Assembly (NCBI GenBank): GCA_031397815.1
Contig: JANNMJ010000051.1
Coordinates: 1 to 52,542 of the forward strand
Source: JANNMJ01 sp031397815
GTDB lineage: Bacteria; Bacteroidota; Bacteroidia; Cytophagales; Hymenobacteraceae
Direction: 5' to 3'
Length of the DNA: 52,542 bases
Positions within the stretch are counted from its first letter, which is position 1, and the number at the start of each line of letters is the position of its first letter. A model generated the notes under the pieces. That model was not told where the DNA came from. It did no database searches and saw only the letters and a program-made list of their open reading frames with translations. This document shows, piece after piece, positions 1 through 8,013 of this stretch. The translations under genes were made by a program, and so were the position numbers.

Positions 1-18
1 TCGGGGGCCCCCTACACG

Positions 19-58
19 CCAAAAAATAATTCCCGGCCCGCCAACAATTTGCGGGGCC
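19..58 (-). terminator. Possible terminator of the SDR gene
   Basis: Just past the stop codon of the minus-strand SDR gene, positions 35-41 and 51-58 pair as a GC-rich stem with one bulge and a 9-nt loop. On the minus strand it is followed by a T-rich stretch (the A-run at 21-26). The bulge and the short distance to the window edge keep confidence low. Confidence 0.4.
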
Positions 59-88
59 GCTACCATTTTGACTAGTGCCTGCGCCGAA

Positions 89-970
89 CTACCCCCGCTT
101 CCGCGAATACGCATCCCACAGCGCATCCGGAATCTGCGTGAACTCATTGAACTCCCCGGCGCCTTTCAGCCATTCTCCGCCGTCAATCGTCACGATTTCG
201 CCGTTTACGTAAGCCGAGTAATCACTCAGCAGATACGCGGAGAGGTTCGCCAGCTCCTGAAAATGCCCGAACCGGCCGACCGGAATGCGTTTCAGCGGGT
301 CGAGGGTTTCGTCGAAGGGCGGTGGGAAGAGGCGGCTCCACGCGCCTTCCGTCGGGAATGGGCCGGGGGCGATGGCGTTGAAGCGCAAGCCGTGCCGCGC
401 CCATTCTACGGCCAGCGACCGCGTGAGGGCGACCACCCCGGCTTTCGCGCAAGCAGAGGGCACCACGAAGCCCGAACCCGTCGTGGCGTAGGTCGTGACG
501 ATGCTGAGCACCGTCGCGGGCTGTTTCGTCTCAATCCAGTGCTTCCCGAAGGCGAGGCAGCAGTTGGTGGTGCCTTTCAGCACAATGTCAATCACCACAT
601 CGAACGCCTTATGCGAGAGGCGCTCCGTCGGGCTCACGAAGTTCCCGGCGGCGTTGTTGAGCAGCCCGTGGCACGCGCCAAACTCGGCGAGGGTAGCGGC
701 CAACAGGGCTTCGATTTGCGCGTAATCGCGCACGTCGCACACTACGGGTAGCACGCGACCGGGCGCCGGTTGGGCGTCGGCTACTTCGGCGGTCATCTCG
801 GCGGCGGCGGCTTGCAGCACGTCGAGCTTGCGCGACGCAATCACCACGTTGGCGCCTAAGCGCAGCATGTACGTGGCCATAGCGCGGCCCAGACCGGTGC
901 CGCCACCCGTCACAACATAGGTTTTGCCTTGCAGCGCCCCGTCACGGAGCATCGGTTCCTGATACATCAT
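89..970 (-). CDS. SDR family oxidoreductase, 2,4-dienoyl-CoA reductase-like
   Basis: A 293-residue classical short-chain dehydrogenase. The cofactor loop TGGGTGLGRAM lies near the N-terminus, followed by VIASRK (NADP-type basic residues), a CDVRD segment, NNAAGNFVSPTERLS and a late PGPFPTEGAWSRL. These stretches match mitochondrial/peroxisomal 2,4-dienoyl-CoA reductases far better than generic SDRs, including the NNAAGNF-SPTERLS signature and the Tyr-less SACAKAG active-site region typical of DECR. The likely role is NADPH-dependent reduction of 2,4-dienoyl-CoA during beta-oxidation of unsaturated fatty acids in the cytoplasm. The frame opens at a GTG at 1003, but the ATG pair at 970/967 gives the usual family N-terminus (MYQEPMLRDGAL), so 970 is used. 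It is divergent from the next gene with only about 50 bp between them. Confidence 0.88.
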   Translation of the reverse strand: MMYQEPMLRDGALQGKTYVVTGGGTGLGRAMATYMLRLGANVVIASRKLDVLQAAAAEMTAEVADAQPAPGRVLPVVCDVRDYAQIEALLAATLAEFGACHGLLNNAAGNFVSPTERLSHKAFDVVIDIVLKGTTNCCLAFGKHWIETKQPATVLSIVTTYATTGSGFVVPSACAKAGVVALTRSLAVEWARHGLRFNAIAPGPFPTEGAWSRLFPPPFDETLDPLKRIPVGRFGHFQELANLSAYLLSDYSAYVNGEIVTIDGGEWLKGAGEFNEFTQIPDALWDAYSRKRG

Positions 971-1005
971 CAGCAGAGAGTGGGGGAGGTGCGGGCGCGA
1001 CACCG

Positions 1006-1013
1006 CAGTTTTG
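1006..1013 (+). promoter_or_regulatory. Possible -7 box CAGTTTTG
   Basis: One mismatch to the Bacteroidota TAnnTTTG box. It ends 10 nt before the TTG start at 1024, which would give an almost leaderless transcript. No convincing -33 element is seen. Confidence 0.25.
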
Positions 1014-1023
1014 CGACGCCAAG

Positions 1024-1905
1024 TTGGCGCTTTTTCCTCTTTTCTCCCGAATCGTCATCGCTCATTCACTCACTATCCTCGGCGCGGGCTGGCTTGGCTT
1101 GCCGCTCGCTCACGCCCTTCAGCGCTCCGGTCATTCGGTGCGCGTCACCACCACCACGGCGGCCCGGTTGCCGGAGCTGACTGCGCAGGGACTCAACGCG
1201 CAAGCGTTTTCCTTGGAAGCCGATACTCCGCGTGCGGCTTTTCTGGAAGCCATCGGCACTTCCACGGCCCTCATCGTCACGCTGCCGCCCGGTCTCCGCG
1301 CCGACCCGGTTGCGGGCGCGGCGCTGTACACCGCCCGGCTGGTCCGGCTGGCAGCGCTGCTCACGGGCACCGCCGTTCGGCACGCGCTATTGCTTTCATC
1401 CACCGCCGTGTACGCCGATGCCGCGCACGCGCCAGTGCTCATGGAAGACGATGCCGACCCGACGAACCCGCTTTTTCTCGCAGAATCTGCTTTCGCTGCC
1501 GCACTGCCGGAAGAAATCCGGCTAACTATCGTCCGGCTCGCCGGACTAATGGGATCGGGTCGCGCTCCCGGCCGGTTCTTCGCCGGTGGCCGCGCGGTGC
1601 CGCAACCGGAAGCGCCAGTCAATATGGTGCATCAGGTCGATGCTGTTGGTGCTATTGAGGCGCTGCTGAAAGTTGAGGTGAACCGGCTGATAGTCAACGT
1701 CTGCGCCGCTGATCATTCATCGCGGCGAGCTTTTTATACCGCTGCCGCAGCCGCGCTACAATTGCCGCCACCAGCGTTTGCACCACCCGACGAAGCGGCC
1801 GGGAAACGCGGTTACGGCAAGCAAGTCAGCAGTGCGTTACTTCGGGAAACGACCGGCTACGAGTTTACGTATGACCACCTCACTCTTGCCCTTTTACACT
1901 GCTAA
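1024..1905 (+). CDS. NAD(P)-binding epimerase/dehydratase-like protein
   Basis: A 293-residue extended-SDR protein with a Rossmann dinucleotide motif GAGWLGLPLA at about residues 21-30, a serine-rich strand ending LLLSSTAVYAD (the Ser/Thr-Ala-Val-Tyr element of NAD-dependent epimerases), and a TIVRLAGLMGSGR segment followed by NMVHQVDAV, the usual substrate-domain sequence. It resembles the YeeZ-like group of atypical SDRs that lack a full YxxxK; the substrate cannot be told. No ATG precedes the Rossmann strand in frame. The TTG at 1024 is the only reasonable start, so the exact N-terminus is uncertain. The gene stands alone between the divergent SDR and the downstream lipoprotein/flavoprotein pair. 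Confidence 0.82.
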   Translation: MALFPLFSRIVIAHSLTILGAGWLGLPLAHALQRSGHSVRVTTTTAARLPELTAQGLNAQAFSLEADTPRAAFLEAIGTSTALIVTLPPGLRADPVAGAALYTARLVRLAALLTGTAVRHALLLSSTAVYADAAHAPVLMEDDADPTNPLFLAESAFAAALPEEIRLTIVRLAGLMGSGRAPGRFFAGGRAVPQPEAPVNMVHQVDAVGAIEALLKVEVNRLIVNVCAADHSSRRAFYTAAAAALQLPPPAFAPPDEAAGKRGYGKQVSSALLRETTGYEFTYDHLTLALLHC

Positions 1906-2024
1906 AAGCCCGAAACCCGAAACCGGTCACCGTCAAAGAAGGCTTCCCAAACGGCCCGTCCGCGGGAATTGAGCTATCTTGCGGCCATTTCCTGCATGTT
2001 TCGCGCTGAGTTGGCTGTCCCTCT

Positions 2025-2528
2025 ATGATGCCTGTCGAGCTAGTATCGCACCCCAGGCTCCGTGCCCTTTTACTGCCGTTGGTCGCAGTTTTAGGGTTGC
2101 TGGCTGGCTGTCAGACTTCCAAAGTGGAGGATACTCCACCTGAAGCAATGGGTCCACCGCCGCTCGAAGGCGAGTGGCTGCTGTATGATATCCGGCCGAT
2201 GCCGGAGTTCCGGCAAGACCCCACCGTGGCCACCTACCAGCATCTGGCCTGGATTTCGGCCGTCCGCCCGCTGTGGCGCGGCACGGTTCAGCGCCCCCGC
2301 TGGATTTTCCAAAAGGACCACAAGATCGTCGTTCGCTGGACGCCCGCCGGTAAGCTCAAAGGCCGTCGGAACCCCGGCGGCACGTGGCACCGCAACTGGC
2401 GCACCCGCGAGGTGACGGTTCGCTCGAAAGCCGAAGCCATCGAGCAAACGATCACCTTCTCCGGCGATACGCTGCTGCTGCAAGACCCCTCGACGCACCT
2501 GCTGCGGCGGTTCCTGCCGATTTATTAA
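2025..2528 (+). CDS. Small lipoprotein of unknown function
   Basis: 167 residues. A hydrophobic stretch (residues 13-27) ends in the lipobox LLAGC with Cys29, so the mature protein should be a lipoprotein of about 139 residues facing the periplasm or outer membrane. The remainder contains EGEWLLYDIRP near residue 48, several Trp residues, a basic middle segment and a FSGDTLLLQD strand. This is a pattern of short beta strands like small lipocalin-type domains, but I do not recognise a named family. Two ATGs lie at 2025 and 2028. The stop codon is 14 bp before the GTG start of the next gene, so the two are probably co-transcribed. Confidence 0.75.
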   Translation: MMPVELVSHPRLRALLLPLVAVLGLLAGCQTSKVEDTPPEAMGPPPLEGEWLLYDIRPMPEFRQDPTVATYQHLAWISAVRPLWRGTVQRPRWIFQKDHKIVVRWTPAGKLKGRRNPGGTWHRNWRTREVTVRSKAEAIEQTITFSGDTLLLQDPSTHLLRRFLPIY

Positions 2529-2542
2529 ATCGTCGTCAGTCC

Positions 2543-3781
2543 GTGCCTGTGGCCGTGCCCGTGGAGCTTATCATCATCGGCGGAGGGGCGGCGGGCTTTT
2601 TCGCCGCTATCGCAGCGGCTGAGGCCAATCCGAGTGCCCGCGTCACGGTTCTGGAGAAGACGAACAAGCTCCTCAGCAAGGTGCGGGTTTCGGGCGGCGG
2701 CCGGTGCAACGTCACCCACGACTGTCCGAACCCGACCGACCTCATCGGTTACTACCCACGCGGCGGGCGCCGCTTACGGGCCGCGTTCCGGCTGTTCGGC
2801 ACCACCCAAACCCGCGAGTGGTTCGAGGCGCGCGGCGTTCGCCTGAAAACCGAAGCCGACGGCCGGATTTTCCCCACTTCTGATTCTTCGGAAACCATCA
2901 TCGCTTGTCTCGTCGAGGCAGCGCGGCGCGCGGGCGTCACCATTCGGCTAAGCACGGGGGTGCGGACGGTGAAAGCTATCGAGAGCGGGTTCGAGCTGCT
3001 GCTGGAAAACGATACGCGCCTAACCGCCGACCGCGTAATTATCGCCACCGGCGGCTACCCCAAAACCGCAGCCTACGAGTGGCTGACGGCCCTCGGGCAC
3101 ACTGTGGCGCCACCGGTACCGTCGCTTTTTACATTCAACGTACCAAGCTCGCCCACCGCCGATTTGCCGGGTTTGGCCGTGAGCGTGGGCGCGGCGCGGG
3201 CCGTCGGCGAGACAGCGCTTCCCGTCACCGACGGGCCGTTGCTCGTGACGCACTGGGGATTCAGCGGGCCGGCGGTATTAAAGCTGTCGGCGTGGGGCGC
3301 CCGGCGTTTTGCCGAGCGCGGCTACCGCTTCACGGCCCTGCTGGGCTGGGCAGGCATTTACACCGAGGATACCCTGCGCGCCGAGCTGATCCGCCGCCGC
3401 ACCGAGCACGCCCGTCGCGCCGTCTGCACCGACCCGCTCGCTGGCGTGCCGCAACGCCTCTGGCGACGTTTGGCCGAGCTGGCGGGCGTAGAACCCGAAC
3501 AACGCTGGGCCGACCTGCCCGCCCGCACCCAAAACCGCTTACTGGAACATCTGCTTCGGATGCCGGTTGAGGTCGAAGGCAAAACGACGTTCAAAGAGGA
3601 ATTTGTAACCTGCGGCGGCGTTATCCTCGAAGAAATCGACCTGACCACCTTCGCAAGTCGGAAAGTACCCGGCCTGTTCTTCGCTGGGGAAGTCCTCGAT
3701 ATCGATGCTCTAACCGGCGGCTTCAATTTCCAAGCAGCTTGGACGACGGGCTGGCTGGCGGGCCGTGCGGCCGTGCAGTAA
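2543..3781 (+). CDS. BaiN/HI0933-family NAD(P)/FAD-dependent oxidoreductase
   Basis: A 412-residue flavoprotein. The FAD-binding loop IIIGGGAAGFFAA begins at residue 10, followed by VLEKTNKLLSKVRVSGGGRCNVTH, the diagnostic GGGRCN signature of the HI0933/BaiN family. VIIATGGYP supplies the second dinucleotide motif, and the C-terminus carries VTCGGV and FFAGEVLDIDALTGGFNFQAAW, both strongly conserved in the family. Length fits the usual 390-420. Members are soluble flavoproteins annotated as aminoacetone oxidases or 3-dehydro-bile-acid reductases; the real substrate here is unknown. The frame is open upstream into the lipoprotein gene, but GTGs at 2543, 2549, 2555 and 2561 lie right after that gene's stop. 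2543 is taken as the start. Confidence 0.88.
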   Translation: MPVAVPVELIIIGGGAAGFFAAIAAAEANPSARVTVLEKTNKLLSKVRVSGGGRCNVTHDCPNPTDLIGYYPRGGRRLRAAFRLFGTTQTREWFEARGVRLKTEADGRIFPTSDSSETIIACLVEAARRAGVTIRLSTGVRTVKAIESGFELLLENDTRLTADRVIIATGGYPKTAAYEWLTALGHTVAPPVPSLFTFNVPSSPTADLPGLAVSVGAARAVGETALPVTDGPLLVTHWGFSGPAVLKLSAWGARRFAERGYRFTALLGWAGIYTEDTLRAELIRRRTEHARRAVCTDPLAGVPQRLWRRLAELAGVEPEQRWADLPARTQNRLLEHLLRMPVEVEGKTTFKEEFVTCGGVILEEIDLTTFASRKVPGLFFAGEVLDIDALTGGFNFQAAWTTGWLAGRAAVQ

Positions 3782-3831
3782 GGCGCGTAAGCCGAATCAG
3801 CAGCGCCTTCAGAATCGAACCTAAACCGATT

Positions 3832-4716
3832 CTAAACCGACCGAGGCGGCGCCCCGTCTTCAGCGCCCGGTTCTTCGTGGTGGCTGTTTCGGCCTTCCGG
3901 CCACGTCTTCGCCGACGTATAATGGCGGTGCAGCCACCGCGAGAGGCCGCCCAATCCCGGAAAAAGCACGCGCTCGGTGATATTGGCTTGGTCGAGCTTA
4001 TCGCGGACTTCCCATTTCAAGCGCGCGGGCACGATAACGCGGTAACAAAGCTCCGGATGCGCTTCGAGCCACGTTTGCAGCGTCGCTTCCGCCGTGCTCA
4101 TCAACGAGAATAACGCGTGTTGATGCACGATGCGCGCATCGAGGGAAGGCGGTTCGAGGAAAAGCACGAACGGGTGCTCCTGCATCATCTCCAGCTCCCG
4201 CAAACCCGAGCAAACCGGCTGCATCAGCTCAGGCGTGAACACATTGGAGCCTTCCGTGCGGATTGCTTCGCGCAGCAGGGGCGGCAGCAAATCAGTCGCG
4301 CGGATGTAATTGATCGCCCAGATGACGCCGTCCTGGTCGTACGCCGCCAAATCATCGGTCGCAAAATGCAGGGCCACGTACGGCGAGTACGTCCAGTCGA
4401 GCAGCCGCGTTGGCAGGCCGTGGTGCTGCGCCAACGCCAACCAGTTCCACACACTCGCCGACGGCGCCACAAACCCTTCCACCGTCGCAGTACCGCCGAC
4501 GGCGTACTTGCGGAAGTTGCGCAACAGATGGTGCTCCAACGTTGCGTAGGAACCGCCGAGTCGCTGAAGACTAGTCGCTAGCGTAAACGCCGCCGACCGC
4601 ACCCCCCGGTAAACAAAAGGCGAGCGGAATCGCCCCAGCCGGGCATCCCACGTATCCTTAAAAAGAACTTCCTGTAGTTCCGCCCACGTCTGGGGGCGTA
4701 AATCGTTATGCGGCAT
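3832..4716 (-). CDS. FRG-domain protein
   Basis: 294 residues. An FRG domain occupies about residues 8-190: the opening YRGVRSAAFTLATSLQR (Y36-R37-G38) is the motif that names the family, and ALAQHHGLPTRLLDWTYSP at about 94-112 is its second strongly conserved block. The C-terminal 100 residues are less conserved, with a basic patch around PARLKWEVRDKL. There is no signal peptide or membrane segment, so it should be cytoplasmic. FRG proteins are of unknown biochemical function, occur sporadically and are often found in phages, plasmids and defence islands. Here no other defence gene or mobile element adjoins it. The ATG at 4716 is clear. It is convergent with the flavoprotein gene and divergent from the RRM gene. 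Confidence 0.85.
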   Translation of the reverse strand: MPHNDLRPQTWAELQEVLFKDTWDARLGRFRSPFVYRGVRSAAFTLATSLQRLGGSYATLEHHLLRNFRKYAVGGTATVEGFVAPSASVWNWLALAQHHGLPTRLLDWTYSPYVALHFATDDLAAYDQDGVIWAINYIRATDLLPPLLREAIRTEGSNVFTPELMQPVCSGLRELEMMQEHPFVLFLEPPSLDARIVHQHALFSLMSTAEATLQTWLEAHPELCYRVIVPARLKWEVRDKLDQANITERVLFPGLGGLSRWLHRHYTSAKTWPEGRNSHHEEPGAEDGAPPRSV

Positions 4717-5080
4717 CGGGGCTGAGGAAGGAGTGGCTGACGATTGAGAAGGCTACGGCAGAAGTTGGGCGGCAAGTTCGGCAACTCCGCGAAGTCCGAA
4801 AGCCAAAACCAAGTTTTCCGGCCCCTTTTGTCCCCTTTTTTCTATTGGCGCTCGGCGCCCTCGCGGGCGCCTCAGGCAAGCAAGCGCGCGCGCTACGAGC
4901 GGCAAATGAAGAATAGGGGAGGGGCGGCGTTTTCTTCCTGTCGACCTGTGGGTTAGCGGGTTGGTCTCTATAAATGAGAGAATCTGTAAAAATTTGTTCA
5001 AGAAAATTTTGCTCAGACGCGCCAGATTACGATTTCGTGCCTACCTTGCTACCCAATTCCATTTATCGTCCAAGGACAAG
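4717..5080. other. Divergent intergenic region with AT-rich RRM leader
   Basis: 364 bp between the FRG gene and the RRM gene. A GC-rich inverted stretch lies near 4849-4872. From about 4960 to 5080 composition changes abruptly to AT-rich, with weak -7-like boxes AAAATTTG at 4989 and AAATTTTG at 5004 and a TTG at 4961. It probably holds the RRM promoter and a leader of up to about 90 nt. No gene is seen. Confidence 0.45.
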
Positions 5081-5491
5081 ATGAACATTTTCGTTGGGAA
5101 CCTCTCCTACCGCACCGACGAGCAGACGCTCCGTCAGCTCTTCGAAGCGTATGGTGAGGTGTCGTCGGCCACCGTGGCCCAGGATCGCGAAACCGGCCGC
5201 TCGCGCGGGTTCGGTTTCGTAGAAATGTCCGATAACGCTGCCGCTACGGCCGCTATCGAACAACTCAATGGCCGCGAGGTCGAAGGCCGCACCTTGGCCG
5301 TTAACGAAGCCCGCCCGCGGGAAGATCGTCCACGTCGTGAAGGCGGCGGTGGCGGCTACGGCGGCGGTGGTGGCGGCTACAGCGGCGGCGGTGGAAACCG
5401 TGGCGGCGGTGGCGGCGGTGGCTACAGCGGCGGCGGTGCAAACCGTGGCGGCGGTGGCTATGGTGGCGGCGGCGGTGGCCGTGGCTACTAA
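5081..5491 (+). CDS. RRM-domain, glycine-rich RNA-binding protein
   Basis: 136 residues. A single RRM spans residues 2-77, with RNP2 IFVGNL at 3-8 and RNP1 SRGFGFVEM at 41-49, both with intact aromatic RNA-contacting residues. From residue 86 the tail is almost entirely Gly with interspersed Tyr, Ser, Asn and Arg (YGGGG, YSGGGG, NRGGGG blocks), a low-complexity RGG-like tail. This architecture matches bacterial Rbp proteins of cyanobacteria and Bacteroidota, which bind single-stranded RNA and are often cold-induced. The longer frame starting at 4961 is rejected because residues before MNIFVGNL are not conserved and the ATG at 5081 gives the canonical N-terminus. Monocistronic, ended by the strong hairpin at 5525. 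Confidence 0.93.
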   Translation: MNIFVGNLSYRTDEQTLRQLFEAYGEVSSATVAQDRETGRSRGFGFVEMSDNAAATAAIEQLNGREVEGRTLAVNEARPREDRPRREGGGGGYGGGGGGYSGGGGNRGGGGGGGYSGGGANRGGGGYGGGGGGRGY

Positions 5492-5524
5492 GCACGCGTA
5501 GCTTTTAAATTAGCTCCAGATTCG

Positions 5525-5561
5525 ACCGGCTCACGATTCGTCGTGAGCCGGTTGTTTTTTT
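5525..5561 (+). terminator. Rho-independent terminator of the RRM gene
   Basis: Perfect 12-bp stem (5525-5536 with 5541-5552) closed by a TTCG tetraloop and followed by TTG plus seven T. It lies 34 bp after the stop codon. Confidence 0.87.
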
Positions 5562-5636
5562 AGGACAGGTTTGATTTACATAATGACAAGCAATACGTGC
5601 AAATCTATTTACTCGTCATTAGTCAAAAAGCCTTTG

Positions 5637-5750
5637 GTCATTGAGAGGAGGAGGGAGCTTTGAGACGACGTGGCATTCCTCGTTTGCTCAGTTCGGCGGC
5701 CAAGCAACCGTGCCTATCCTACGAGGATTGCTTCGTTCCTCGCAATGACA
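5637..5750. repeat. Dispersed palindromic repeat (TCATTGCGAGGA type)
   Basis: The left arm (5637-5681) runs TCATTGAGAGGAG ... GACGTGGCATTCCTCG. The right arm (5722-5750) reads CGAGGATTGCTTCG ... CCTCGCAATGACA, its degenerate reverse complement. This is the sequence type seen as an interspersed extragenic repeat in many unrelated bacteria. It can form a long imperfect hairpin and contains no reading frame of note. Confidence 0.6.
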
Positions 5751-5800
5751 GTTTCCCGGCATTAAACACTCACAGCGGTTTCAGAATAGATGTACACCCT

Positions 5801-5858
5801 CGTAGGGACGCTTATTGGCGTCCTGCTCAGCCCGTGGACGCCAATAGGCGTCCCTACG
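5801..5858. repeat. 23-bp inverted repeat, GTAGGGACGC type
   Basis: Arms 5801-5823 and 5836-5858 are complementary over 23 bp with a single G-T wobble and a 12-nt loop. The ends (CGTAGGGACGC / GCGTCCCTACG) resemble those of the longer element at 11534-11704 (GTAGGGGCGCGG), suggesting related extragenic palindromes. Confidence 0.75.
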
Positions 5859-5965
5859 CACATATGCTGACCATAATCTCCAGCTTGAAACCGACTGATT
5901 TCTGCGGTTAATCGACTCAAACGCCGTTGTTGTCGCAAAGGGCGCGGGTGGGGGAGGGAAGCGGG

Positions 5966-5973
5966 TAGCTTTG
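5966..5973 (+). promoter_or_regulatory. -7 box TAGCTTTG upstream of the histidine kinase
   Basis: Exact match to the Bacteroidota TAnnTTTG box. It predicts a start near 5980 and a leader of about 38 nt to the kinase ATG. No -33 TTTG is present at the usual distance. Confidence 0.5.
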
Positions 5974-6017
5974 CATTGCCCCTTATCGCTGCTGCCGGAT
6001 GAGGGGTTGAATGCTTT

Positions 6018-7148
6018 ATGCGCTTAGTCAACGCCCCTGCGCTTCGTCTGTTCCTGAATCGGTGGTTGTGGCTGGTGCCGCATTTGCTCGGCTGGAGCGC
6101 GTTGATTCTGGCGCCCATCGTGCTGGCGCCGGTGCTGCCGAATATCGTGCATCCTTATCGCCCGAAAATCTGGACGGTGTTCCCGATCAATCTCGTCTTG
6201 ATGGGCGCCTTTTATTTCAACGGCTTGGTGTTGGTGCCGCGCGTGTTGTACAGGCGCGGCACTGCAGCTTATGGCTTGGTGGCGGTGGCGGCGCTGATTA
6301 TCGGCGGTTGGCTGATATCTACGATGGCGGGATGGACGCAGCCGTTGAATCGGCTGCCGCCGTTTGTGCAGTTTCCGCTGACTACGTTTCCGCTGCTATT
6401 TGTGGGGGCGCTGAGTCTGGCGTGGTATCTGGTGCGCGACCAGCGGCAATCGGAGGAGCGGCGGCGCTTGCGCGAGACGGAAAACCTGCGGAATGAGCTG
6501 GCTTTTCTGCGCTCGCAGATTAGTCCGCACTTCCTGTTCAATGTGCTGAATAGCACCGTGGCGCTGGCCCGAAAGCGCTCCGATAGGCTCGAAGCGGCTT
6601 TGTTGCGGCTGAGTAGCTTGCTGCGGTATATGCTCTACGAATCAGATGATGACCGCGTCGGCCTCGACCGCGAAGTGGAGTATCTGCGCGCTTACATCGA
6701 CCTTCAGCTCCTGCGCTTCGGCGACGGCGTGACCGTCAGCCTCGATGTGCCGACAAATGAGCAGCTCGCCGCGCACGCTATTGCGCCGATGCTGCTGATT
6801 CCGTTTCTGGAGAATGCCTTCAAGCACGGCGTCGGCTTGGTGCCCGATCCCGTGATTGAGGTTTCGTTACGCCTCGCGCCGCCTCATCTGCACTTTCAGG
6901 TTCGGAACCGATTCGTGAGGACCAGCGCGCTGAACGACGCCGAATCCTTGGAAAAAGACTCCGGGATCGGCCTCGCCAACGTGACGCGGCGGCTGGAATT
7001 GCTCTACCAAAACACGCACACGCTCAGCGCGCAACCGACGAAGGATGGGTCAAATGGCGAGTGGTTTGAAGTACGCCTACGGCTGCCGCTCGCGGAAACG
7101 GGTAGGGCAGAGGGCGCCTTCGATTCTGAATCGATTCTGAAAAAATGA
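6018..7148 (+). CDS. LytS-type sensor histidine kinase
   Basis: 376 residues. Four predicted membrane helices lie at about 17-40, 55-77, 84-105 and 117-139, then a charged coiled-coil linker (140-165). The phospho-acceptor motif SQISPHFLFNVLNS has His171, the signature of the His_kinase/LytS family, followed by the ATP-binding N-box IPFLENAFKHGV (about 258-271) and a GIGLANV G-box near 318. There is no periplasmic or PAS sensor domain, so the membrane bundle itself is the likely sensor. The partner is the LytTR regulator 63 bp downstream on the same strand, almost certainly in one operon. The ATG at 6018 gives the expected N-terminus. Confidence 0.92.
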   Translation: MRLVNAPALRLFLNRWLWLVPHLLGWSALILAPIVLAPVLPNIVHPYRPKIWTVFPINLVLMGAFYFNGLVLVPRVLYRRGTAAYGLVAVAALIIGGWLISTMAGWTQPLNRLPPFVQFPLTTFPLLFVGALSLAWYLVRDQRQSEERRRLRETENLRNELAFLRSQISPHFLFNVLNSTVALARKRSDRLEAALLRLSSLLRYMLYESDDDRVGLDREVEYLRAYIDLQLLRFGDGVTVSLDVPTNEQLAAHAIAPMLLIPFLENAFKHGVGLVPDPVIEVSLRLAPPHLHFQVRNRFVRTSALNDAESLEKDSGIGLANVTRRLELLYQNTHTLSAQPTKDGSNGEWFEVRLRLPLAETGRAEGAFDSESILKK

Positions 7149-7211
7149 ATTGATTTCGCCGTTGTTTGCCATTAGATTTTCCCTTCGATTTTTCCCCTAA
7201 ATCAATTCCTC

Positions 7212-7991
7212 GTGTCGCTGCTGCCTGCTTCCGCAAGTCCATCTCCGCTGGCGTGTCTGGCCGTCGATGATGAGCCGCTGGCTTTGGAGCTGCTGAGCGA
7301 TAACGTTGAGCGGGTGCCTTTTCTGCGCTTGGCGCGGGCTTGCAGGTCGGCGGCGGAGGCGTTGGAGGTGCTGCGGACGGAACGTATCGACCTGTTGCTG
7401 CTTGATGTGCAGATGCCCGGCCTTACGGGTTTGCAGATGCTTGCCGCCTTGCCGTATAGGCCGCTCGTGGTGTTGATTACCGCTTATGAGAAGTATGCGC
7501 TTACGGGCTACGACCTCGATGTGCTCGATTATCTGGTGAAGCCTGTGCCCTTCGAGCGGTTCCTGCGGGCTGCCACTAAAGCGCGGGAGCGGCTGCACCC
7601 GGTGGCTTTCGGTGAAACATCTGCTCCGGCGGCTTCGGTGGTGCCTGCGACGGCCATCAGCGGCCACTTATTCGTGCATCAGGAGTATGAGCTGGTGCGC
7701 GTGGAGCTGGCGGAGGTGCTGTATATCGAAGGCCTGAAAGACTATCTGAAAATCCACCGGGTGGGCCAGGCGCGTCCGCTGGTGACGCGGATGACGCTCA
7801 AAGCGATTGAAGAACGCTTGCCGCCCGAGCATTTCGTGCGGGTCCATAAGTCCTTTATCGTGGCGGTGGGACGCGTGGCGGCCATTCGGCGCGGGATTCT
7901 GCGCATCGGCACCACCGAGATTCCGTTGGCTGAAGCGCACCGAGAGGCGCTGTTCAGCCGCTTGGGCGGACTGGCGCCGGGGAGCTTTTAA
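7212..7991 (+). CDS. LytTR-family response regulator
   Basis: 259 residues. The receiver domain (about 13-128) has the acidic pair D19-D20-E21, phosphorylatable Asp65 in LLLLDVQMPG, Thr90 and the conserved Lys110. A short Ala/Pro linker leads to a LytTR DNA-binding domain (about 150-255) with YIEGLKDYLKIH and HFVRVHKSFIV, both family signatures. It should bind direct-repeat operators as a dimer when phosphorylated by the adjacent LytS-type kinase. The start is GTG at 7212; no ATG lies before the receiver. The gene runs head-on into the DUF4249/TonB-receptor pair, whose promoter is a possible target, but no operator was identified. Confidence 0.92.
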   Translation: MSLLPASASPSPLACLAVDDEPLALELLSDNVERVPFLRLARACRSAAEALEVLRTERIDLLLLDVQMPGLTGLQMLAALPYRPLVVLITAYEKYALTGYDLDVLDYLVKPVPFERFLRAATKARERLHPVAFGETSAPAASVVPATAISGHLFVHQEYELVRVELAEVLYIEGLKDYLKIHRVGQARPLVTRMTLKAIEERLPPEHFVRVHKSFIVAVGRVAAIRRGILRIGTTEIPLAEAHREALFSRLGGLAPGSF

Positions 7992-8013
7992 CGCAAGCTC
8001 ATTTGCGGCTTTT
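7992..8013. terminator. Weak hairpin between convergent genes
   Basis: Between the convergent regulator and lipoprotein stops, CGCAA at 7992-7996 pairs with TTGCG at 8003-8007 and is followed by GGCTTTTA. The stem is only 5 bp; it is recorded because it is the only terminator-like structure in the 20-bp gap. Confidence 0.3.
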
